DNA of 64,000 nucleotides from an uncultured Roseburia sp. (lineage in GTDB: Bacteria; Bacillota; Clostridia; Lachnospirales; Lachnospiraceae): contig CAJTOI010000012.1 in assembly GCA_910577925.1 (NCBI GenBank), positions 34,916 through 98,915 on the forward strand, read 5' to 3'. A model generated the notes under the pieces. The model saw only the letters and a program-made list of their open reading frames with translations. It ran no database searches and was not told the origin of the DNA. This document shows positions 1-6,759 of the stretch, in pieces. Position 1 is the stretch's first letter. The number at the start of each line of letters is the position of its first letter. The position numbers were made by a program, and so were the translations under genes.

Positions 1-1
1 G

Positions 2-1180
2 TGCGATAAAAACGAGACGATTACGGAAAGCAAAATAGCCGCTGTCGTAGCTGAACTTGAGGACAGAGGGATTTTTGTCGTAAAAGAGGCGGATGAGGAT
101 TACGGCAGCGGGCAGGGGGACGTCGATGATTTTATCCCCGCAAATGTCAGCATTTCTCAAAGGCCGATGAATGTATATAATTTGATGGAGCGCCTCGAGA
201 ATGAGGAAATCAATCTGACTCCGGAATTTCAGAGAAACAGAGACTTATGGTCTCCGGAAAAGCAAAGCAGACTGATTGAGTCGCTGATGCTGAAAATTCC
301 GATTCCGACGTTTTATTTTAATGCGTCCGATGACGAAAAATGGACGGTGATTGACGGTCTGCAGAGACTGTCGGCTTTTCAGAATTTTCTGGTGGGAAAT
401 GAAGATGAGAACGGGAAACGGAAGAAAAGCAGATTTACCGGAATGCAGTATATGACGGATTTTGAGGATATAACATTTGACGAACTTCCAAGACAATATG
501 TGCGGAGAATCAAAGAGACGCCGATTGTCGCATATACGGTCGAACGGGGGACGCCGGACGCGATTGTATACAATATTTTCCAGAGAATTAATACGGGCGG
601 ACTGGAATTGGAACCGCAGGAGATCCGCCATGCGCTGTATGTGGGAAAAGCGACGGCGCTGATACAGAAGCTGGCCAAAAATCCGGTTTTTTTAGAGGCA
701 ACGCAGTACAGTATCGAGACGGAGAGAATGACGGACCGGGAATATGTAAATCGCTTTATTGCGTTTACAGAGCTGAATTATCAGTCAGAATATAAGGGGA
801 ATATTGATGATTTTCTCCGCAGGGCATTAAAGAAACTGAACAGGTATGATGACAGTGAGCTGGAGCGGGTGGAACAGTCTTTTCTTCGTGTGATGACATA
901 CTGCAGAAAGATTTTCGGAAAGTATGCGTTTCGTAAATACAATGCAAATTGGAGAAGAGGGCCGATTAATAAGGCGTTGTTTGAGAGCTGGAGTCTGGCA
1001 GTTTCTAAATTGTCAGACAGAGAACTGGATCTTCTGTTTGAGCGGAGGCAGCAGCTGCTGGAACGGTTTCAGATTGAATTGCAAAACACGGATTACATCA
1101 ATGCGCTACGGGCGGGTGATTCGTATTCGGTCGCGAGAAGAATCGAGATGACGGAAAAGGTCGCGAAAGAGATACTGTGA
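2..1180 (+). CDS. DUF262 (GmrS/ParB-like) protein, 5' end outside window
   Basis: The reading frame is open from base 2, so the ATG at 167 is internal and the N terminus lies outside the window. The segment just before that ATG reads FIPANVSISQRPMNVYNL, as expected ahead of a DUF262 core. DUF262 hallmarks follow: the TPEFQR..LWS block, IPIPTFYF and the VIDGLQR motif (residues 61-67 counted from the ATG at 167). This is the nucleotide-binding/nuclease fold shared with ParB and the GmrS half of GmrSD type IV restriction enzymes. No DUF1524 (GmrD, HNH) part follows; the partner is an AAA ATPase 15 bp downstream with its own Shine-Dalgarno, so the two are probably co-transcribed. A role in nucleic-acid defence is inferred from the family and partner, not shown. 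Confidence 0.85.
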   Translation, partial: CDKNETITESKIAAVVAELEDRGIFVVKEADEDYGSGQGDVDDFIPANVSISQRPMNVYNLMERLENEEINLTPEFQRNRDLWSPEKQSRLIESLMLKIPIPTFYFNASDDEKWTVIDGLQRLSAFQNFLVGNEDENGKRKKSRFTGMQYMTDFEDITFDELPRQYVRRIKETPIVAYTVERGTPDAIVYNIFQRINTGGLELEPQEIRHALYVGKATALIQKLAKNPVFLEATQYSIETERMTDREYVNRFIAFTELNYQSEYKGNIDDFLRRALKKLNRYDDSELERVEQSFLRVMTYCRKIFGKYAFRKYNANWRRGPINKALFESWSLAVSKLSDRELDLLFERRQQLLERFQIELQNTDYINALRAGDSYSVARRIEMTEKVAKEIL

Positions 1181-1195
1181 GGGCAGGGGGAATTT

Positions 1196-2284
1196 ATGAT
1201 TGACAATCTGACATTAAAAAATTTTAAGTGCTTTGAAAAACTGGATATTGACCTGAAAAACGTAACGGTTTTTACCGGTGTCAACGGAATGGGAAAATCG
1301 ACTGTGATACAGTCGCTGCTGCTGCTTGCGCAGTCAAGGATGCGGGGACTGGATAAGAGGGGATTGTATCTGAACGGAACATATGTCGACCTGGGAAATG
1401 CACAGGATGTTGTTTTCGATAAGGCAATTGACGAGGAGATAGAGATTACCTATACGACATCAGACGGCAATCACTCTGTGAATCGTTTTGGGTATGAACA
1501 GGATGCGGACTTTCTTCCGTGCCTAAGCGGAGACGAAAGCAGTCAGCCGTTTGTCGAAAATGTGCTCGTGTATCTGTCAGCTTATCGAATCAAACCGCAG
1601 GCACGATACGGAGTAATTAACGAAAAGGAACTGCAGGGCCGCGATTTCGGCAATAACGGTGAATATACGCTGCAGTATTTAAGCGTATACGGTGATGCGG
1701 GCATAAAGAATCCGCATGTGGCGGAGGAGGATGAGCGAGGGACGTCTTTAATGAATCAGACGCGTCTTTGGATGGACCGCATTTCACCGGGGGTCTCGCC
1801 TCAGATAAAAGTGATGATGGAGACGAGGAGCACGGAACTGACATTTGACTTTGTAGAGGGGAAGGTAAAGTCAAATTCATATAAAAGCGTAAATGTCGGT
1901 TTTGGGATTACCTATGTTTTGCCGGTAGTCGTTGCGCTGTTATCGGCGGAAAAAGGAGATATGGTTATTATAGAAAATCCGGAGGCGCATATTCACCCTG
2001 CGGGGCAGCGGATGTTGGGGGAGTTAATTGCGCGCGCCGGAGCCGGCGGCGTACAGGTACTGGTGGAAACTCACAGCGAGCATATCGTAAACGGGATACG
2101 CATTTCGGTAAAAGAAAAACAGATTGATAAGAGCGATGTACAGGTAGCCTTTTTCTATAAAGACGAGGAGAATGACTACAGGCACACCTATAAAGCCCTG
2201 AAAATTAACGGAGACGGAAAAATGAGCAGCTGGCCGAAGGGCTTTTTCGACGAATGGGAAAAGGCTTTGATCGAACTGCTGTAG
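1196..2284 (+). CDS. AAA family ATPase, DUF3696 type
   Basis: This 362-residue ATPase resembles the SMC/RecF/OLD-like AAA proteins with a DUF3696 C terminus. Walker A is GVNGMGKS (residues 28-35), the Walker B region DMVIIENPEAHIHP lies near residues 256-269, and the following VETHSEHI near 290 is the usual H-loop of this class. A GGGGGAATTT Shine-Dalgarno precedes the ATG. No nuclease (TOPRIM) domain is visible. It lies between a DUF262 protein and a third, possibly damaged gene, all on one strand with short gaps. Such ATPases often power or sense in multi-gene defence modules; that role here is inference. Confidence 0.85.
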   Translation: MIDNLTLKNFKCFEKLDIDLKNVTVFTGVNGMGKSTVIQSLLLLAQSRMRGLDKRGLYLNGTYVDLGNAQDVVFDKAIDEEIEITYTTSDGNHSVNRFGYEQDADFLPCLSGDESSQPFVENVLVYLSAYRIKPQARYGVINEKELQGRDFGNNGEYTLQYLSVYGDAGIKNPHVAEEDERGTSLMNQTRLWMDRISPGVSPQIKVMMETRSTELTFDFVEGKVKSNSYKSVNVGFGITYVLPVVVALLSAEKGDMVIIENPEAHIHPAGQRMLGELIARAGAGGVQVLVETHSEHIVNGIRISVKEKQIDKSDVQVAFFYKDEENDYRHTYKALKINGDGKMSSWPKGFFDEWEKALIELL

Positions 2285-2350
2285 GTTTGGATGATACAAG
2301 GGATGAAGGGATGATAATAGCGGTAAACGACATATCGTTTTTGTGGGGGT

Positions 2351-2971
2351 TTGATACCCCGTATCATGCCGCAGGATTATCCGCTGATAAAAGCGCTGTA
2401 TGAGATCAGGGAAGAAAATATGGAGCAGTTTCTGCTTATTTTACAGATTTTGACACAGTGCGGGGAGGAGGAAGATACAGGCGGAGACGAGTTTGTGATA
2501 GGAGAATATGGTTCGACGCACTGCGCGTTTCACAGAGAAAATTTTCTGCTCAGCATTGCTTCAGACGAGCGGTTTGAAGGCGATACGGTAGAAGGAAATT
2601 TAAACGGCGCCGAAGTGTGTGTGATAAGGAATATTTCAGATGAAACCCACAAGTATGTATATTGGAATGAGCTGGGGTTCCGGGAATACGAACTCAATCA
2701 GAAGCATGGCGGCAGAGAATATTACAGAAGCGGCGGAAAGAAGGTAGGCATTGCTCCGGAGACGGATGAACTGGGACAGAAATTGCTGAATGAAGCGGTG
2801 GAAATCGGACATAAATTATTTGCCGTAGACCGTGAAAACGGAAACCGTATTTTTGAGTTCCGGCATTCTTATGCGAATAAGTTTCATGGGTTTCAGCAGG
2901 AAGAACTGACGCCGGATTTGAGAAAAATGATTTTAAGGAAAGTGTGTGCATATGAAGCAGCAAGCGTTTAA
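2351..2971 (+). CDS. unknown third gene of DUF262/DUF3696 cluster, probably damaged at its 5' end
   Basis: The product is not recognised. The open frame starts at a TTG with no spaced ribosome site and gives about 206 hydrophilic residues (YPLIKALYEIREENMEQF near the start, EFRHSYANKFHGFQ near the end). Another frame opens with ATG at 2311 (MIIAVNDISFLWGF...) and reaches a stop at about 2403. That peptide looks like a genuine N terminus, so the gene probably starts at 2311 and has lost bases, with a frame change near 2365-2400. The end overlaps the start of the GH43 gene by 26 bp. No signal peptide or membrane segment is seen. Its place in the operon suggests an accessory subunit of the ATPase system. 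Confidence 0.55.
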   Translation: MIPRIMPQDYPLIKALYEIREENMEQFLLILQILTQCGEEEDTGGDEFVIGEYGSTHCAFHRENFLLSIASDERFEGDTVEGNLNGAEVCVIRNISDETHKYVYWNELGFREYELNQKHGGREYYRSGGKKVGIAPETDELGQKLLNEAVEIGHKLFAVDRENGNRIFEFRHSYANKFHGFQQEELTPDLRKMILRKVCAYEAASV

Positions 2972-4436
2972 TCCTTACCTGCCGAGCTGGGAGTATGTCC
3001 CGGACGGGGAGCCGCGCGTGTTCGGCGACAGGGTATATGTCTACGGGTCCCATGACGCGTTCGGCGCGCCGATTTTCTGCGTGAATGATTACGTCTGCTG
3101 GTCGGCGCCGGTGAACGACTTGTCGGACTGGAGATGCGAGGGCGTCATCTACAAAAGAAAGCAGGACCCGCAGAATAAACTGGGAATCCGCGCGCTCTAT
3201 GCACCCGATGCCGTGCAGGGGCCGGACGAGAGATATTATTTATACTATGCCTTTGATTTTCTGGGGCGGATGGGCGTGGCGGTCTGCGATACTCCGGCGG
3301 GGAAATACGAATTTTACGGGCATGTGCATTTTAAAGACGGCCATGTGTGGGGAACGAAAAGCGGGGAGCCGTTTGCGTTTGACCCGGGCGTGCTGGCGGA
3401 TGCGGACGGCAGGATTTATCTGTTTTCGGGTTTTGCGGTGAAGGTGCCGCGGCCTGCGTCAAGGTGGCATAACCTGACAAACGAGGGCGGCGTAATGCTC
3501 GAACTTGAGCGGGATATGGTGACAATTAAGGCGGGGCCGAAGCTGCTGTTCCCGGTAAAGGGAAAAGACGGCTGTTTTGAACATCATGCGTTTTTCGAGG
3601 CGAGTTCAATTCGGAACGTGGACGGCAGATATTGTTTTGTCTATTCGTCCCAGCACAACCATGAACTCTGTTATGCGGCGGCGGACAAGCCGGAAGGCCC
3701 CTACGAATACGGCGGCACGCTGGTGGACCTGGGCGATCTGTACCTGAACGGGAACGAGGATGAAAGCCGCGCGGTCAATTATCTCGGAAATACGCACGGC
3801 GGTATGGCGGAAATCGGCGGCGAGTGGTACATTTTCTATCACCGCCACACAAACCGCAGCTCCTATGCAAGGCAGGCGTGTGCGGAAAAACTGGAGCGGA
3901 CGAAAGACGGCGGGTTTCGACAGGCCGAGGTCACAAGCTGCGGATTGAATCCCGGGCCGTTAAGAGGAGTCGGCAGCTATGAGGCGCGGATTGCCTGCAA
4001 TCTGTGGTCCGCGGAGGGCGCGGGGCGTTACGACTGTGGGCTGCCGAAGCTGCGGTTCCGAAACCACCCGTATTTTACACAGACGGGAGGGGACAGGGAG
4101 CGTGACGGAGACCAGTATATCGCAAATATGCGAAACGGAGCCGCCGCGGGATTTAAGTACTTTTGGATAGACGGAGCCGATGCGATCTGCGTGGAGGCGC
4201 GGGGGCGTGCGGACGGAAACATGCAGGTTTCGGCATATCCGGATTTTCGGGAGATCAGCGCGGATATACCCATACGGTTAACGGCAGGCAGGGGCGGCGT
4301 ATTTACCGGGGCATTTCATATGGAACCGGGGAAACGGGCGCTGTATATCAGATACCTCGGCGAAGGGGCGGTCGATTTTATCCGGTTTGAGCTAAAGTGT
4401 TCGGGGCAGGGACATATAGCCGGAGATACGGCTTGA
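2946..4436 (+). CDS. glycoside hydrolase family 43 protein
   Basis: This is a five-bladed beta-propeller glycosidase of family 43 (arabinofuranosidase/xylosidase type), with a beta-rich C-terminal part resembling a carbohydrate-binding domain. The usual acidic triad is visible: Asp20 in YVPDGEPR, an Asp near residue 88 in YAPDAVQGPD, and Glu218 in HAFFEASSIR. The GTG at 2946 lies 6 nt after AAGGA; an in-frame ATG at 2952 is the alternative. There is no signal peptide, so the enzyme probably acts in the cytoplasm on imported oligosaccharides. A broken relative lies at 56.1-57.1 kb. Its exact substrate cannot be read from the sequence. Confidence 0.88.
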   Translation: MHMKQQAFNPYLPSWEYVPDGEPRVFGDRVYVYGSHDAFGAPIFCVNDYVCWSAPVNDLSDWRCEGVIYKRKQDPQNKLGIRALYAPDAVQGPDERYYLYYAFDFLGRMGVAVCDTPAGKYEFYGHVHFKDGHVWGTKSGEPFAFDPGVLADADGRIYLFSGFAVKVPRPASRWHNLTNEGGVMLELERDMVTIKAGPKLLFPVKGKDGCFEHHAFFEASSIRNVDGRYCFVYSSQHNHELCYAAADKPEGPYEYGGTLVDLGDLYLNGNEDESRAVNYLGNTHGGMAEIGGEWYIFYHRHTNRSSYARQACAEKLERTKDGGFRQAEVTSCGLNPGPLRGVGSYEARIACNLWSAEGAGRYDCGLPKLRFRNHPYFTQTGGDRERDGDQYIANMRNGAAAGFKYFWIDGADAICVEARGRADGNMQVSAYPDFREISADIPIRLTAGRGGVFTGAFHMEPGKRALYIRYLGEGAVDFIRFELKCSGQGHIAGDTA

Positions 4437-4482
4437 AGCGCCTGCACAGGCGTGTTATGATGACAGAGAGGAGGCGTGTACA

Positions 4483-5321
4483 TTGGGAAAACATACGGTG
4501 AGAACGCAGAGAAGAGGGATGCTCCGCCGTATCTGTCTGCTGCTTTTGACGGCGCTGCTTTTGGGCGCGGCGGCACCCGCGGAAGTTCTGGCGGGGAATA
4601 CGATCGGCGATTTTACAGGCGAACTGAAACTGCCCGCGATGAGCAGCACGGATATCACCCTGAGTGTGGGACAGACGAAGACGCTTAAGGTCGCGGGAGT
4701 CGGCAGGAAACTGAGCTGGAGCAGCAGTAAAAAGAGTGTGGCGGCCGTGACGGACAAGGGAAAAGTCACGGCAGTCGGAAAAGGCGCCGCAACCATTACG
4801 GCGAGAGCCGGCGCAAGGAAATATACCTGCAGGGTGCTGGTGTGTCAGGCGGCGTCCGGCAGCAGCGAGGTCGATAAAAAAATTCAGTCCGTCATCCGCA
4901 AAAAGATTAAGGCGGGGATGACGGATGCGGAGAAAGTAAAGGCGGTACACGATTATATTGCGCTGAACTGTGCATACGACTATTCCAATTACTTAAACGG
5001 AACCGTCCCGCACGAATCCTACACGGCGGCCGGTGTTCTGCTGAAGAGAAAGGGTGTGTGTCAGGGCTATGCGGAGGCGTTTGGGCTGTTTATGGACGCC
5101 TAACGACAGCTGCGGCGGGGAAAAATCTGGCCAAGCAGTACAAAAAAGGCAGCCGGACGCTGACTCTGATCGTGCCGCAGTCCGCATATCGGAAAAACAG
5201 TTCGTTTCTGTTTGACGCGGTGCAGAAGATGGGAGAGTCGCTTGGAACTGCGGTCGGAGGATACAGCTACAGGATGAACGGGTACGGAAGCTATCTTATT
5301 TTTACGGTATATTTGAGTTGA
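4483..5321 (+). pseudogene. decayed secreted Big2 / transglutaminase-like protein
   Basis: A TTG start at 4483 after GAGGAGG gives a signal peptide (RRICLLLLTALLLGAAA), a bacterial Ig-like Big2 domain (TLSVGQTKTLKV ... KVTAVGKGAATITA, about residues 55-120) and the first part of a transglutaminase-like domain up to the catalytic-Cys motif GVCQGYAEAFG. The frame then hits TAA at 5101. The segment expected to carry the catalytic His and Asp is missing. A C-terminal-looking piece continues in another frame to 5321 (KNLAKQYKKGSRTLTLIVP ... YLIFTVYLS). I read this as one gene with an internal deletion and frame change. A truncated 206-residue secreted product could still be made but would lack the catalytic triad. 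Confidence 0.75.
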
Positions 5322-5370
5322 TGACGCGGCGCACGGAGAACGGTGCAAAGCAGAGAAGGGAGAATCAGTG

Positions 5371-5922
5371 ATGAGCAGAATCGGAATTTTTATGGCAGAC
5401 GGCTGTGAGGAGATTGAGGGCCTTACCGTTGTGGACATTGCGCGCAGGGCGAACATGGAAATCGTGATGATTTCCGTTACCGGCAAAAGGGAAGTGACGG
5501 GTTCCCACGACGTGACGTTTCTCGCGGATACGCTCGCAGACGAAGTAGACTACGATGCGCTGGACGGGATCGTGCTTCCGGGAGGAATGCCGGGAACGCT
5601 GCGCCTCGGGGAGAATGAAACGGTAAATACGGTAATCAAAAGTTTTGCGGCGGCAGGCAAGCTCGTCTGTGCAATCTGTGCGGCGCCGAGTGTTCTGGGT
5701 GCGGCCGGGATCTTAAACGGAAAACGCGCAACCTGCCATCCGGGCTTTGAGGAGAAGCTTATCGGGGCAGAGACGAGCGAAGATGCGGTCGTGCGCGACG
5801 GCGCCGTGATCACCAGCCGCGGCATGGGTACCGCGATTCCGTTTGCGCTTGAGATCGTACGGTACTTTTCCGACGAAGAGACGGTGGAGCAGATAAGAAA
5901 AGGCCTTGTGTACGCGCAGTAA
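5371..5922 (+). CDS. DJ-1/PfpI family protein (deglycase or glyoxalase III-like)
   Basis: The 183-residue protein has the DJ-1/ThiJ fold signatures: GCEEIEG near residue 11, GGMPG near 71 and the nucleophile-elbow cysteine C103 in LVCAICAAPSVL. The length is typical of the stand-alone family. The family handles reactive carbonyls or oxidised Cys; the exact activity is not predictable. ATG 5371 follows AAGGGA by about 9 nt, and the GTG one codon earlier is less well placed. The gene stands alone, followed by a strong terminator. Confidence 0.88.
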   Translation: MSRIGIFMADGCEEIEGLTVVDIARRANMEIVMISVTGKREVTGSHDVTFLADTLADEVDYDALDGIVLPGGMPGTLRLGENETVNTVIKSFAAAGKLVCAICAAPSVLGAAGILNGKRATCHPGFEEKLIGAETSEDAVVRDGAVITSRGMGTAIPFALEIVRYFSDEETVEQIRKGLVYAQ

Positions 5923-5986
5923 GAGCTTTCCTCCCAGCAGACAAAAGGCGTATGTTCCCCTGCTTGCCGAGAGAAAAAGGGCGGCA

Positions 5987-6046
5987 AAAAGCTCCCGCAT
6001 CGGGGCAGAGACAGGAATGTCTCTGTTCCGGGATGCGGGAGCTTTT
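5987..6046. terminator. long nested hairpin, probable terminator
   Basis: A perfect 15-bp stem (AAAAGCTCCCGCATC at 5987-6001 with its complement at 6032-6046) encloses a second 7-bp hairpin CAGAGAC/GTCTCTG. The right arm ends in TTTT and the left arm begins with AAAA, so it can act on both strands, ending the DJ-1 gene and the convergent SASP gene. Confidence 0.85.
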
Positions 6047-6052
6047 CATCTG

Positions 6053-6124
6053 TTGCAAATGATTTATTTGTTGCAAAGTACTTATTTGCGACAAAGTACT
6101 TATTTGCGGCAAATGATTTATTTG
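6053..6124. repeat. four tandem 18-bp repeats at the 3' end of the SASP gene
   Basis: Units at 6053-6070, 6071-6088, 6089-6106 and 6107-6124 share the core CAAA(TGA/GTAC)TTATTTG; units 1 and 4 carry one core variant and units 2 and 3 the other. Each unit has CAAAT/ATTTG-like palindromic ends. The last unit overlaps the SASP stop codon. Confidence 0.9.
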
Positions 6125-6339
6125 CCTGACATCTGCTCTTCCTGCTTCATGATCATTTTCTTGACCATCTCACCGCCGATGCTGCCGGCCTGTGCGGAAG
6201 TTAAGTCGCCGTTGTAACCTGCCTTAAGAGGTACTCCGAGCTCGCTTGCAACTTCCTGCTTAAAGCGGTTCATTGCCTCTTTTGCCTGCGGCACTGCCAT
6301 CTGGTTTGTGTTGGAACCTGAATTGTTAGATCCACTCAT
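6118..6339 (-). CDS. alpha/beta-type small acid-soluble spore protein
   Basis: The 73-residue protein shows the SASP blocks AMNRFKQEVASELGV and GYNGDLTSAQAGSIGGEMV. These proteins coat and protect DNA in the dormant spore and are degraded at germination after the conserved E-(I/L)-(A/G) type site, here ASELGV. The start at 6339 (MSGSNNSG) is preferred because GGAGGA lies 7 nt upstream; the ATG five codons earlier overlaps that ribosome site. The short Ser/Asn-rich N terminus is normal. Forespore (sigma-G) transcription is expected from the family; I could not identify a clear sigma-G promoter. Confidence 0.95.
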   Translation of the reverse strand: MSGSNNSGSNTNQMAVPQAKEAMNRFKQEVASELGVPLKAGYNGDLTSAQAGSIGGEMVKKMIMKQEEQMSGK

Positions 6340-6453
6340 GGTTTTTTCCTCCATTTTTTACATTTGTTTTTGTATCAGAAATACGAGTTGTATTTCCTAA
6401 TCCTATTATTTACGGCAAAAGGGATATTATGTTGGAAAATTTTGAGAATTGCC

Positions 6454-6483
6454 TTGACAATGAAAAAGTATTGTGCGTATACT
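6454..6483 (+). promoter_or_regulatory. strong sigma-A promoter for the Cys-rich peptide/ABC unit
   Basis: TTGACA (6454-6459), an 18-bp spacer and TATACT (6478-6483). It lies about 50 bp before the ribosome site of the 35-residue peptide at 6536. Confidence 0.85.
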
Positions 6484-6535
6484 AATATGCAGAAGATACA
6501 GCGCATGAAAATTTTGAGAAAAGGAGGTAATAAGT

Positions 6536-6643
6536 ATGATTAAGCTGCGGAGCGTGTTATCACAGAAGAATCGGAATATTACCTCGGTGAGAGTGACGGA
6601 TGGCTGTCGGAAGATAAGCTGCAGCTGTCCATGTGTCATATAA
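6536..6643 (+). CDS. 35-residue Cys-rich peptide, candidate leader peptide or exported peptide
   Basis: An AAAGGAGGTAATAAGT ribosome site of near-optimal strength precedes ATG 6536. The peptide has basic residues in its first half and four cysteines packed at its C terminus (C24, C29, C31, C33; end of chain TDGCRKISCSCPCVI). It lies directly downstream of a consensus promoter and upstream of a terminator hairpin and two ABC half-exporters. Two readings fit. It may be an attenuation leader like the BmrB leader of the Bacillus bmrCD exporter, or a small secreted/modified Cys peptide served by the exporter. No modification enzyme is nearby, which favours the leader reading. Confidence 0.7.
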   Translation: MIKLRSVLSQKNRNITSVRVTDGCRKISCSCPCVI

Positions 6644-6701
6644 GACGCGTGTACGGCCGGAGACAATACAGCATCGCACTCGAAGTTTTCCTGTGGATAT
6701 G

Positions 6702-6736
6702 AGACCGTGGTAATACATGTACCATGGTCTTTTTTT
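6702..6736 (+). terminator. terminator/attenuator hairpin before the ABC exporter genes
   Basis: An 11-bp stem (AGACCGTGGTA at 6702-6712 with TACCATGGTCT at 6720-6730, one G-U pair) is followed by a T-run. It stands between the peptide gene and the first ABC gene, so full-length transcription of the exporter needs read-through or antitermination. Confidence 0.8.
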
Positions 6737-6759
6737 GTGCGCTGAGAAGGAGGGGATTT

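Noticed and set aside
4378..4950. 190-codon minus-strand frame across the GH43/transglutaminase junction
   Set aside because: It overlaps two supported plus-strand genes and has no recognisable motif.
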